From NCBI GenBank assembly GCA_049840595.1, contig JASGKO010000007.1, forward strand, positions 1-62,007: DNA of 62,007 nt, in the 5' to 3' direction. The notes under the pieces were generated by a model, which did no database searches, was not told the origin of the DNA, and was given only the letters and a program-made list of their open reading frames with translations. The position numbers and the translations under genes are program-made. Position 1 is the stretch's first letter; every line of letters starts with the position of its first letter. The stretch comes from JASGKO01 sp049840595. Its GTDB lineage: Bacteria; Verrucomicrobiota; Verrucomicrobiia; Chthoniobacterales; Chthoniobacteraceae. This document shows positions 37,667 through 48,100 of this stretch, piece by piece.

Positions 37667-38993
37667 ATGACACGATCGCTGCCCTTTCTACGCCTGGAGG
37701 CGAGGGGGCGATTGCGCTCATTCGGATCAGCGGACCGGGGGCGGTTGCCGTGGCCGGGGCGATCTTTCGCGGGCGGGTGAAGCCGGCCGAGGCAGCGCCG
37801 CGGGTGCAGCATTTCGGTCGCATCTTCGACGGCGACGCCCAGGTGGATGAGGTGATGCTCACGGTCTTTCGTGCTCCGGGCAGCTACACCGGCGAAGACG
37901 TCGTGGAGATCAGCGGCCACGGCGGAATTCTCGTTTCGCGCCGGGTATTGCAGACGGTGCTGAAGAACGGGGCGCGTCTGGCCGAGCCGGGGGAGTTTAC
38001 GCAGCGGGCTTTCCTCAATGGCAAGCTGGACCTCACGCAGGCCGAGGCGGTGATGGACCTCATTCGCGCCCAGACCGAGCTCTCGCTCCGCGCCGCGCAG
38101 GAGCAGCTTTCCGGGCGGCTCGGCGGGCGGGTGCGCGAATTGCAGGACGGCCTGCTGACCATCCTCGCCCACGTGGAGGCGTATATTGATTTTCCCGACG
38201 AGGACATCGACCCGGCGACGGGCCACGCGCTCCAGCAGCAGATGCAGAGCGTGGCTGACTCCATCGCCTCCTTGCTGCGAACGGCGGAGCAGGGGAGAAT
38301 CCTGCGCCATGGCGTGCGCACGGTGATCTTCGGCGCGCCGAATGCCGGGAAGTCCAGCTTGCTCAATACCCTCCTGGGGTATGAGCGGGCCATCGTCAGC
38401 GCCATTGCCGGAACCACGCGGGATACGATTGAGGAAGTGATCAATCTGCGCGGGATTCCGCTGCGGCTCATTGACACGGCGGGCTTGCGGGAGTCGAGCG
38501 ACATCATCGAGCGCGAAGGCATTGCCCGCACGCGGCAGCAGGTGGAGCAGGCGGACCTGGTGCTGCATATCTTCGATGCAACAGCAGAAGTTTTTCACCA
38601 CGAAGACCCGAAGGCACGCCGGGAAATAACGATTCTCAACAAGACCGATCTGGCCGTCCACCCGAGTTGGAATGAAGTCGAAGCGCTCCGCATTTCCTGC
38701 AAGACCGGGGAGGGGATGGAGGCGCTGGCCGACGCCATTTTTGAACGGGTGATGGGCGGCGGCTCCGAGTTTCGCGATGTCAGCGTGGCCATCAACGCCC
38801 GACATCAGGATGCCCTCCAGCGCACGGCGCGCAGTCTCGATGCCGCGCGGAATGCCTTTGGCCAGGGGCTTTCCGCCGAGTTTGTCGCCGTGGACCTGCG
38901 CGAGGCGCTCGAAGCCATCGGCGAAGTGATTGGAAAAACCGACACCGAAGATTTGCTGGGCAAAATCTTCAGCACCTTTTGCATTGGTAAATA

Positions 38994-38994
<1 letters not shown>
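37663..38994 (+). CDS. mnmE: tRNA uridine-34 modification GTPase MnmE (TrmE)
   Basis: A 443-residue GTPase acting with MnmG to make (carboxymethyl)aminomethyl-uridine at the tRNA wobble base. It has the N-terminal folate-binding domain (TIAALSTPGGEGAIALIRIS in part; SYTGEDVVEISGHGG), G1 GAPNAGKSSLLN, G2/G3 AGTTRDTIEE and DTAGLR, G4 NKTDL, and the catalytic C-terminal tail FCIGK with its cysteine. Residues about 310-321 (VFHHEDPKARR) are an unusual short insertion before G4 whose DNA resembles an intergenic repeat. It is translationally coupled to the PIN gene and to pyrD. Confidence 0.95.
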
Positions 38995-40010
<1,016 letters not shown>

Positions 40011-40036
40011 AATATAAGGGGCTCTCGGAAGGTCTT

Positions 40037-40070
40037 TATCCGTGCCCATCCGCGTCATCCGCGGTTAAAT
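40037..40070. repeat. dispersed intergenic repeat (CCATCCGCG...GCGGTTAAA type)
   Basis: ATCCGTGCCCATCCGCGTC and ATCCGCGGTTAAAT are a single degenerate copy of a motif found between genes in many bacterial phyla. It lies in the gap between pyrD and the permease gene. It is recognised from general knowledge, not from a second copy in this window. Confidence 0.45.
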
Positions 40071-40151
40071 TTCTGGATGGTGAGGCGATTTTCCGGGAAC
40101 TGATGCTTCGCGCTTGAAAATCGCCGTCCACTGGCGAAGCATCCCAGTGCG

Positions 40152-41855
40152 ATGGAAACCCTCCGTATTTTTCGCCTGCTCCTCTGGGTGCATTGGCGTT
40201 CTTTGCTGGCCCGGGTGCGCGGGGTGCGGCAGCAATCGCGGCTCATGCTCTTTGTGCTCGCCCTCTTCGTCGCGGGCTATCTGTTGCTCGGCTACTGGCT
40301 CTTCAAGATCGGGCTGGGATTTCTCTACCACTTCGCCATCGTCGGCAGCCTGCTGTTGCAGCGCATTCTTTTTCTGATCTTTGGCTTCGTCTTCCTGATG
40401 CTGATTTTTTCCAATCTGGTCATCGGCTACACCACCCTCTTCAAGAACCGCGAGACCTCCTGGCTGCTCACCCTGCCGCTCACGCACAAGACGATCTATC
40501 GCTGGAAATTTCTCGAAGCCCTCTGCATTTCGAGCTGGGCGCTGATTTTTCTGAGCGCGCCCATGATGGTGGCCTACGGGCAGGTGCGCGAGGTGCCGGG
40601 CTGGTTTTATGTCCAGGTGATCAGCGCCTATTTCCCGTTTGTCGTCCTGCCGGCCCTCATCGGCTCGTGGCTCATCCTCGTGCTGGTGCGGGTCCTCTCC
40701 CGCTCCTGGGTGCAAAAGACCCTGCTCGCGCTGGCGGGCCTCGGTTTGCTCGCCCTCGTCTTTTGGATCAAGCCCATCACCGACGAGGATGCCACCACCG
40801 GGCAGGATGTGATTTCCTTCGATCAGCTCCTCCAGCATACCCGGATCACCCTCAATCCCTTTCTCCCGAGCGCCTGGATGGCCCGCCTCGTCCTCGCCTG
40901 GAGCGAGGGGCTGGACAAGCAGGGCATCTTCTTTTTCCTGCTCCTGCTCAGCTATGCGCTGATGGGGCTGTGGATCGGCTTTGAATGGGTCGGGCGCGCT
41001 TTTTATCCCACCTGGACCCGCACCGCCAGCCTCCGCGCCCGGCAGTTCCAGGAGCAGACGGAAAAGCGGCGCACCCAGGTGGCCCGGATGACTTTCGTCG
41101 AGCGGATCATCCACCTCTGGCCCGGCGCTTCGCGACCGCTCCGCGCGCTCGCGCTCAAGGATTTTCGCACCTTCTGGCGCGACCCCGCGCAGTGGACCCA
41201 GTTCATGATCTTCTTCGGGCTGCTCTGCATCTATGTGCTGAATTTGCGGAACAACGCCTTCACCTTTCGCAACGAGTTCTGGGAGACCATGATCAGCTAC
41301 CTGAATCTCGCCGCCGCCTCGCTCACGCTCTCCACGCTCACCACCCGTTTCGTCTTCCCGCAGTTCAGCCTGGAGGGGCGGCGGCTGTGGATCATCGGGC
41401 TGGCTCCGATCAGCCTTTCCCGCGTGCTCATGCAGAAGTTCTGGATGGCCTGCATTGCCTCCATGTCCATCACCGTCACCCTCATGATCGTCTCCAGCCT
41501 CATGCTCCATCTTGAGACGGTGAAGGTGATCTTCTTCGCCGCCGCGATTGCGATGATGAGCGCCACGCTCTGCAGCCTCGCGGTCGGCCTCGGCGCCCTC
41601 TTTCCCAATCTCAAGGAGGACAACCCCTCGAAGATCGTCTCCGGCTTTGGTGGCACCCTCTGCCTGGTCAGCAGTTTCATCTACATCGCGTGCTTCGTTT
41701 TTCTCGCCGCCATCCCGGCCGTGCGCAAGGTGGCCCCCGTCGATTTCTTCGTCGGAGACGAGCTCGCCCTCACCCTCGCGGGGCTGCTCAGCATCGGCAT
41801 GTCCTTCCTTCCGCTTTTTCTTGCCAGTCATCGTGTGAAAAATCTGGAGTTTTAG
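40152..41855 (+). CDS. ABC-2-like multispanning permease
   Basis: A 567-residue inner-membrane protein with about a dozen hydrophobic helices in two halves separated by a cytoplasmic segment (residues about 290-345, RTASLRARQFQEQTEKRR in part). Segments such as SWLLTLPLTHKTIYRWKFLE (in part) and RRLWIIGLAPISLSRVLMQKFW (in part) match putative ABC exporter permeases that are encoded beside an ATPase. No ATPase gene adjoins it here. The substrate is unknown. Two tail-anchored coiled-coil genes follow on the same strand with a 26-base gap. Confidence 0.75.
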   Translation: METLRIFRLLLWVHWRSLLARVRGVRQQSRLMLFVLALFVAGYLLLGYWLFKIGLGFLYHFAIVGSLLLQRILFLIFGFVFLMLIFSNLVIGYTTLFKNRETSWLLTLPLTHKTIYRWKFLEALCISSWALIFLSAPMMVAYGQVREVPGWFYVQVISAYFPFVVLPALIGSWLILVLVRVLSRSWVQKTLLALAGLGLLALVFWIKPITDEDATTGQDVISFDQLLQHTRITLNPFLPSAWMARLVLAWSEGLDKQGIFFFLLLLSYALMGLWIGFEWVGRAFYPTWTRTASLRARQFQEQTEKRRTQVARMTFVERIIHLWPGASRPLRALALKDFRTFWRDPAQWTQFMIFFGLLCIYVLNLRNNAFTFRNEFWETMISYLNLAAASLTLSTLTTRFVFPQFSLEGRRLWIIGLAPISLSRVLMQKFWMACIASMSITVTLMIVSSLMLHLETVKVIFFAAAIAMMSATLCSLAVGLGALFPNLKEDNPSKIVSGFGGTLCLVSSFIYIACFVFLAAIPAVRKVAPVDFFVGDELALTLAGLLSIGMSFLPLFLASHRVKNLEF

Positions 41856-41881
41856 CGCGCGCATCGTACGATGGCTAAATC

Positions 41882-42497
41882 ATGACTGACCGACCGAATC
41901 CCACCGAGCCGCTGCTTGATTTGCAGGAAGAAGAAGGTCTCGAGCACCTCGACTCGCAGGTTCAGAAAGCCCAGGAGCAATTACTCGCCCTCAAGCGTCA
42001 GCAGGAGCTGATTGAGAAGCAGAAGCGGGAACTGGAAGAGCTCAGCCGCCGCCAGGAGCAGCTCCAGCAGGGCCGCGCCGAGATGATCGAGCAATTCACC
42101 CGCGCGCTCGTCGTGCTCGAGCGCGAAGGCTACGATGCGCAAAAGCGGGTGGAACAGCTCCGCGGCATCCACGAATCCTTTGTCCAGCACCTCGACGTCC
42201 TCGACGCGATCAATCCCAAGAACTGGGAGAATTCCGACATCAACAAGGAACTGAGCAAAGCCCTCAGCGCCGTGGACGATGCCCGCACCGAGTTTTCCAA
42301 ATCCCGCGCCGCGATCAATGCCGATGCGAAAGAGGAAGTGCTGGAGCCCGTCGCCGCCGACGGCTACCAGATGTCCTACGCCGCCGAGGGACAGCACGAT
42401 TTCCTGTACCTGGCTCAAGAGCGGATTCGCCTTCACGCTTCCCTTGCTGATTTTGGGGCTGTGCATTCTGGCCGCCTTGATTTTCATGGGGAAGTAA
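41882..42497 (+). CDS. coiled-coil tail-anchored membrane protein, one frameshift
   Basis: The first 75 residues form a long Gln/Glu/Lys-rich coiled coil (QVQKAQEQLLALKRQQEL, KQKRELEELSRRQEQLQQ). A helical middle follows (VEQLRGIHESFVQHLDVLD). In the initial frame the end is nonsense; a +1 correction near 42410 (TAC-C-TGG) joins it to WLKSGFAFTLPLLILGLCIL, a C-terminal transmembrane helix, giving 204 residues. The orientation would be cytoplasmic with the tail in the membrane. Function is unknown; the next gene has the same design. Confidence 0.7.
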
Positions 42498-42517
42498 TCG
42501 GGCCGTAATCGATTTCC

Positions 42518-42916
42518 ATGCGTAAACCACGACCGAAGAAAAGTGCCTCGAAGAAATTTACCTTCGAGAGCCCGCTGGACGCCAAAAAGCGGGCCATTCA
42601 GGACCAGGAGCGCGCCCTTCATGAGAAAGTGCAACGCGCCCAGCAGTTTATTGACGATGCCCCCCGCAAGCAGGAGGAGCTGGAAAAGCGCCGCCGCGAG
42701 GAATTGATCTCCCGCAGCAGCAAGAACCTGCGCCGGGTGGATGCCACCACGCTCCTCGATCGTCGCAACTACGAGCACCGGCTCAACAGCACCTTTGCCA
42801 TCGGTCGCCCGCGCGTTTTGAAGTACGAGAAAAAGCAGGCCCGCATGAAGTTTTTCACGCTCTGCTTCGTCCTGGCCTTGATCCTCCTGTGGCTGTGCTT
42901 GAAGTTCGTGCTGTAA
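42518..42916 (+). CDS. second coiled-coil tail-anchored membrane protein
   Basis: A 132-residue basic protein: a charged N-terminus (MRKPRPKKSASKKFTFES), a coiled coil at about residues 25-70 (VQRAQQFIDDAPRKQEELEK), a region with RRNYEHRLNSTFAIG, and a C-terminal transmembrane helix FFTLCFVLALILLWLCL. It starts 20 bases after the preceding coiled-coil gene and shares its architecture, which suggests the two products work together. I do not recognise the family. Confidence 0.75.
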   Translation: MRKPRPKKSASKKFTFESPLDAKKRAIQDQERALHEKVQRAQQFIDDAPRKQEELEKRRREELISRSSKNLRRVDATTLLDRRNYEHRLNSTFAIGRPRVLKYEKKQARMKFFTLCFVLALILLWLCLKFVL

Positions 42917-42944
42917 ACACCGCCAGTCTTTCCGCCCTTGGACT

Positions 42945-42988
42945 GCGGCGACCTGTCGCCGCTTTCACCCGGCGGGACAAGTCCCGCC
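42945..42988. repeat. paired short hairpins between genes
   Basis: GCGGCGAC-CT-GTCGCCGC at 42945-42962 and GGCGGGAC-AA-GTCCCGCC at 42971-42988, both perfect 8-bp stems with 2-base loops. The second is followed by TTT and may help termination. The pair resembles REP-type elements. Confidence 0.55.
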
Positions 42989-43107
42989 TTTAACGCGCAG
43001 CCAATAATTCCCTTCGCGATCACCCTCCGGCCAGCACGGATCATCCCCCGTCTTCACGAAATTTTTCATTTCCCTTCCGGTCTCAATTCGTTTCCAATGA
43101 CCAAACC

Positions 43108-43392
43108 ATGAGTGCTGATTTTGATGTGCGCTACGTTGCGCAACTGGCCCGCTTGAACCTGTCGGATGCTGAGATCGAAAAGTTCCAGACCCAGCTTTCG
43201 CAGGTGCTGAACTACGTGGAGAAGCTCAAACAGGTGGATGTCAGCCACGTGGAGCCGACCGCGCACACCAGCCCGGTTTTCAATGTTTTCCGCGAAGACG
43301 CCGAGCGCGACTGGTTCACGTCCCGGGAGGCGCTTTCCAACGCCCCGCGCCAGGCCAATGGCCTCTTCGTCGTCACCAAAGTTGTCGAATAA
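43108..43392 (+). CDS. gatC: Asp-tRNA(Asn)/Glu-tRNA(Gln) amidotransferase subunit C
   Basis: A 94-residue subunit that stabilises GatA-GatB. The family pattern is seen in VRYVAQLARLNLSDAEIEKFQ (in part), VLNYVEKLKQVDV, and the late ...REDAERDWFTSREAL and NGLFVVTKVVE, the common GatC end. It is followed 3 bases later by gatA. gatB is not in the window, so the operon is split or the gene lies elsewhere. Confidence 0.95.
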   Translation: MSADFDVRYVAQLARLNLSDAEIEKFQTQLSQVLNYVEKLKQVDVSHVEPTAHTSPVFNVFREDAERDWFTSREALSNAPRQANGLFVVTKVVE

Positions 43393-43395
43393 CGC

Positions 43396-44850
43396 ATGGA
43401 CCTCACCGCCCTTTCCATTTCCGATTTGCAGTCCCAGTTCCGCTCCGGTGCGGCTTCGCCCGTGGACGCCCTGCAAGCCCTCGAATCCCGCATCGCCAGG
43501 ATTGACGGCGAGATCCATGGCTACTTGAGCCGCGATTTCGACACCGCGCTCGCCGCTGCCAAAAGCGCCGATATCTCCTTGCCGCTCGGCGGCGTCCCGA
43601 TTGCGATCAAGGATGTCATCAACGTCAAGGGCGAGCCCTGCACCTGCGCCTCGCAGATTCTCAAGGGCTACACCGCGCCCTACGATGCCACCGTCATCAA
43701 GAAGCTCAAGGAAGCCGGCGCGATCCCCTACGGCCGCGTGAACATGGATGAATTCGCAATGGGTTCCTCCACCGAGAATTCCAGCTACGGCGTCACCCGC
43801 AATCCGTGGGACCTCTCCCGCATCCCGGGCGGCTCCAGCGGCGGCTCGGCGGCCATCGTGGCGGCGGATGAAGCCTTTGCCGCGCTCGGCTCCGATACCG
43901 GCGGCTCGATTCGCCAGCCCGCCGCGCTCTGCGGTTGCGTGGGCTTGAAGCCCAGCTACGGCCGCGTCTCGCGCTTCGGCCTCGTCGCCTTCGCCTCGTC
44001 GCTCGATCAGATCGGTCCCTTTACCAAGACGGTGCGCGATGCCGGGCTGTTGCTCAATGCCATTTCCGGCCGCGATCCGCAGGATTCGACCAGCCTCGAT
44101 GCGCCGATTCCCGACTACACGAGCGGGCTCACCGGCGACTTGAAGGGCGTCAAGCTCGGTATGCCGAAGGAGTATTTCATCGAAGGCATCGACCCGCAGG
44201 TGGATGCCGCGGTGCGCAAGGCGATTGCCCATTACGAATCGCTCGGCGCGGAGATCGTGGAAGTCTCGCTGCCGAATACGGAGCACGCGGTCGGTGTTTA
44301 CTACATCATCGCCACCGCGGAAGCCTCGGCGAATCTCGCCCGCTTCGACGGCGTGCGCTACGGCCATCGCGCCGAGAACATCACCGGCCTGCTCGATCAC
44401 TACGGGCGCTCCCGCGCCGAGGGCTTCGGCCCCGAAGTGAAGCGCCGCATCATCCTCGGCACCTACGTGCTGAGCAGCGGCTACTACGATGCCTACTACC
44501 TCCGCGCGCAAAAGGTGCGGACCCTCATCCGCGATGATTTCACCGCCGCCTTTGAGAAAGTGGACGCCATCGTGTGCCCCACCTCACCGGAACCCGCCTT
44601 CAAGATCGGCGACCGCAGCGACGATCCGCTCAAGATGTATCTTGCGGATATCTTCACCATCGCGGCCAACCTCGGTGGCATCTGCGGCCTCTCGCTCCCG
44701 TGCGGCTTTGCCGAGACGGATGGCGTCCGCCTCCCGGTCGGCCTCCAGCTCCTGGGCAAGCCCTTCGACGAAGTGAATCTTCTCCGCATCGCCCACGCCT
44801 ACGAGCAGAGCACGGAATGGCACCAGGCCAAGCCTCCAGTCATCGGCTAG
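43396..44850 (+). CDS. gatA: Asp-tRNA(Asn)/Glu-tRNA(Gln) amidotransferase subunit A
   Basis: A 484-residue amidase-signature enzyme that frees ammonia from glutamine for transamidation of mischarged tRNA. The catalytic triad is visible: Lys in GVPIAIKDVINVKG, the cis-serine in GGSSGGSAAIVAADE, and the nucleophile in GSDTGGSIRQPAALCG. The C-terminal KMYLADIFTIAANLGGICGLS (in part) and LPVGLQLLGKPFDE are also typical. With gatC just upstream it shows that this organism uses the indirect route for Gln- or Asn-tRNA. Confidence 0.97.
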   Translation: MDLTALSISDLQSQFRSGAASPVDALQALESRIARIDGEIHGYLSRDFDTALAAAKSADISLPLGGVPIAIKDVINVKGEPCTCASQILKGYTAPYDATVIKKLKEAGAIPYGRVNMDEFAMGSSTENSSYGVTRNPWDLSRIPGGSSGGSAAIVAADEAFAALGSDTGGSIRQPAALCGCVGLKPSYGRVSRFGLVAFASSLDQIGPFTKTVRDAGLLLNAISGRDPQDSTSLDAPIPDYTSGLTGDLKGVKLGMPKEYFIEGIDPQVDAAVRKAIAHYESLGAEIVEVSLPNTEHAVGVYYIIATAEASANLARFDGVRYGHRAENITGLLDHYGRSRAEGFGPEVKRRIILGTYVLSSGYYDAYYLRAQKVRTLIRDDFTAAFEKVDAIVCPTSPEPAFKIGDRSDDPLKMYLADIFTIAANLGGICGLSLPCGFAETDGVRLPVGLQLLGKPFDEVNLLRIAHAYEQSTEWHQAKPPVIG

Positions 44851-44996
44851 CTTCCGCGCCACTCTCCACTCCTTCTTGCTCTCGCGTCCAGGCTCCCGCC
44901 TGGGTGCGTCCTTGTCTGCGCAGTTCCAGCCACTCCAGATTGGCGTTCACCGCCACGCCGTTCCCATTTCCTCACGCGCCCCCGCTGCCGCTTCCC

Positions 44997-45031
44997 CTCC
45001 TTCGTGGTCTTCGTGTCTTCGTGGTGAAAAT
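44997..45031. repeat. dispersed intergenic repeat (TTCGTGGTGAAA type)
   Basis: CTTCGTGGTCTTCGTG followed by TCTTCGTGGTGAAAA. This motif occurs between genes in many bacterial phyla. Its reverse complement shares a 16-base identical run with coding DNA inside mnmE at 38592-38607. The rest of the 283-base gap between gatA and the beta-strand-repeat gene shows only low-complexity T/C-rich sequence and the terminator. Confidence 0.55.
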
Positions 45032-45066
45032 CTCCTTCTGCGACTCCTTCCCAACCCGCCCTCCGC

Positions 45067-45102
45067 AAAAAAAACATCCCCGACGCAGGCGCATCGGGGA
45101 TG
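45067..45102 (-). terminator. terminator of the PEP-CTERM repeat gene
   Basis: CATCCCCGA and TCGGGGATG form a perfect 9-bp stem with a 10-base loop. On the minus strand it is followed directly by eight T residues. It lies 31 bases past the stop codon of the large minus-strand gene. Confidence 0.9.
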
Positions 45103-45133
45103 CAAGGGGTTACGGCAGGGGGGATGGAAACTC

Positions 45134-48100
45134 CTAGCAGCGGCGGCGGCGGAAGAGCGCCAGCGTGCCCGCGCCGGCCAGCAGGGCCAGCGAACTCGGC
45201 TCCGGCACCACCAGCAGGGCCACGCTGGTGCCGCCGCCATCGAAGGCCCCGCCCGTCGTGGACGCCGTGTAGCTGATTTGGAAAAAGGTGCTGCCCACGC
45301 CGAAGATGGAATCCTGGGCGATCCCGCTGCCCACGCCATTGACCGTATCGAAGGTCCCGCTCACGGCGCTGCTGCCGTTGTTGACGATGAGATAGAGTTC
45401 ATCCCCCTGGGCGAGCGTGTAACCGGTCGCGCTGAGCAGGGTGATCTCCAGATCACCCGCGAGGCTGATGCTGCCGGTGACGGTCACGCGGTCCGAAACG
45501 TCATTTGTATCGGTGCCCGCCGAAGTGCGGCCGACGGCCAGTTGCAAGTGCGCGCCCGAGCCGCTGGTGATGGTCAGGTTGCCATTGACCGTGAGCAAAG
45601 CGCCGAGCGCCCCGGCTCCGTTGACTCCGTTGCTGCCATTGCCGGGGGATAAGGTTGCCCCGGTATTGCCTGCCGCCGCGCCCAGGACCACCGGGCCGAC
45701 GTTGGTCGTGCTGCCACTCGTATTGGCCGCGAGGACGGCCGCCGTGGTGAGATTTGCGGAGTCGCCGATCGTCACCGTGCTGCTGCTGGAGAGCGAGCCA
45801 TTGATGATGAGCGCCCCGGCCTTCACGCTGGTGGCTCCGGTGTAGGTGTTGCTGCCCGAGAGGGTCACCGTGCCGCTGGTGGTTTTATTGAGCGGGACCG
45901 CGCCCGCGAGCCCCACGCTCACCGTGCCGCTCATCGCCTCGATCGTGCTGCTGGCAATGGTATTGGTAGCAAAGGAGTTGTAGTTGGCGGAGACGGTGAA
46001 GGTGCCGGTCCCGGAAAGATTTCCGTTGGTGGTGCCGTTGCCGATGGTCAGCTTGCCCGCCGTGTCGCTGACCCCGTTCATATTCAGCGTGCCGTTGGAA
46101 ATGCGCACCTCATCGGCATCGGACAGCATGTTGGTGCTGGTGCCGCTGTAGTTTACCGTGCTGCCGCCGTTGATGATTAATCCGCGGTCAATCGCGATGA
46201 GTGTCCCGGTCATGCCCAGATTGACGGTGCCCGCTTCCACATCCAGGGCGAGCAGGTTGTCATGATTGGTCGTGGACGCGTTGCCGAGATTGAGCGTTCC
46301 CGCGCCCTGCTTGGTCAAGGTGAAGATTCCGCTGCTCTGCACCCGTTGCAGCGTCAGATTGCCCGCCCCGCCGACCGTGAAGCTGCTGGCTCCCGTGATG
46401 TCCGAGGTCAGCGCCCCGGCGGTCGTCGTATTGCTGTTGAGCAAGGCGCCGCCATTGCTGATGCCGGAGCCCTGGACGGTGAGGACATTGCTAATCGTCT
46501 GGCCATTGAAATCGAGCGCCGCGCCGCTGGCGATCGTGGTCGCACTGGTCCCGAGGGCGGTGGCGCTGCCGAGCTGGATGGTTCCCGCGTTGATATTCGT
46601 CACGCCGCTGTAGGTATTGTTCCCGCTCAGGACGAGCGTGCCGGTGCCGTTCTTGGTCAGGGCCAGGGTTTTGCTGGAGCCGTTGGCCAGCACGCCCGAG
46701 TAGGTGCTGGTGCTGCTGTTGCTTTCCACCAGGGTCACGTTGGTGCTACTGCTGTTGTTGGTGATCGTGCCGCCGGAGCCGCCGAGCGCGCCCACCGTCA
46801 CGCTGTTGCCGTTCAAGTCCACCGTGCCGCCATTGACGGTCAGCGGGCTGGTGGAGGCTCCAAAGGCGGTGGAACTCCCGGCGGTGAGTGTGCCGGCCGT
46901 ATTCGTGGTGCCGCCGGTGTAGGTATTGGTTCCCGAGAGTGTGAGCAGGCTGGAATTGGTGATCGTGCCGGGACCGGCGATATTGGCGCCGAGCGAAACG
47001 GCACCGGCGCCGCTGGCCACGGTCAGCCCACCGCTTTCGATGGTGAGCGTGTTGCCATCGCTGGTGGTCGTCGTGGTGCCCGCGCCGCTGAAGGTGAGGC
47101 TCTTGATGTCGAAGCCGGTGCCGAGCGTGTTGGTGACGCTCGCGCTGTTGGTGAAGAACACATCGGTCGTGGAACTGGGATAGGCCGAGACGAAGGTGGA
47201 GCCGCCATTGGTGGTGGTGAAGTTGCCACCGACTCCATCATTGGCCGCCCAGGTGGAGCCCTTGGCCCCGGACCAGTAGGCGGTGGCCGGAGCGCTCGCT
47301 CCCGAGGTGACGAGCTCGATCATGTTGCTGAGGACGGTCAAGGTGCCCGTCACCCCAAAGCTGATCGAGGGATTGGTGAGGGTGAGGCCGCCCAGGACTG
47401 CCGCGCCGGAACCGGTGACGAAGCCCGCGCCGCTGCCGCTGCCGAAGCTCATCAGCGTATAAGTCTGCCCCGCCACGACCCCGAGGCTGGTGATGGTGAT
47501 CGCGGCGCCGCCGGCATTCAGCGTGAGGGCGTTACTGCCGAGCGTGATCTGGTCGGAGGTGCTGGAGCCGACTTCGAAGTTGAGCAGCGAGCTATTGCCG
47601 CTGGTCCCCCCGAGGGTGAGCCCGGCGGCATTGCTGAGCGTAAGCGTGCCGAGTGCGCCATCCACGAGATTGATCGCGCCCTCGGTGGAAGCGGTGCTTC
47701 CCGCCGCCACCGTGACCGCCCCGCTGACGGTGCCCGCCCCGCCCAGTGCGCCGCCCCCATTGACGGCCACGGAGCCGGCGACCGTGCCGCCCGATCCGGC
47801 GATCAGCGTGCCGCCATTATTGATTGCCACCGCGCTGCCCGCGGCGAGGCTGCCGGTGATTTTCAGCGTGCCGCCGTTGACGGTGGTCGCGCCGGTGTAG
47901 GTATTGGCGCCGGAGAGGATCTGCGTATTGGTGCCGGTCTTGGTGAGCGCCACCGTGCCGCTGCCATTGCGGATGACGCCCTGGAAGGTGGCGGCCGTGG
48001 TATTCGTATCGCCGAGGGAAAGCGTGGCGGTGGTCGAGGCGGTGGCATCTTCAATGATGCCGCTCATGGTGGACCCCACCGAGCCGCTGTTGAGGTTGTT

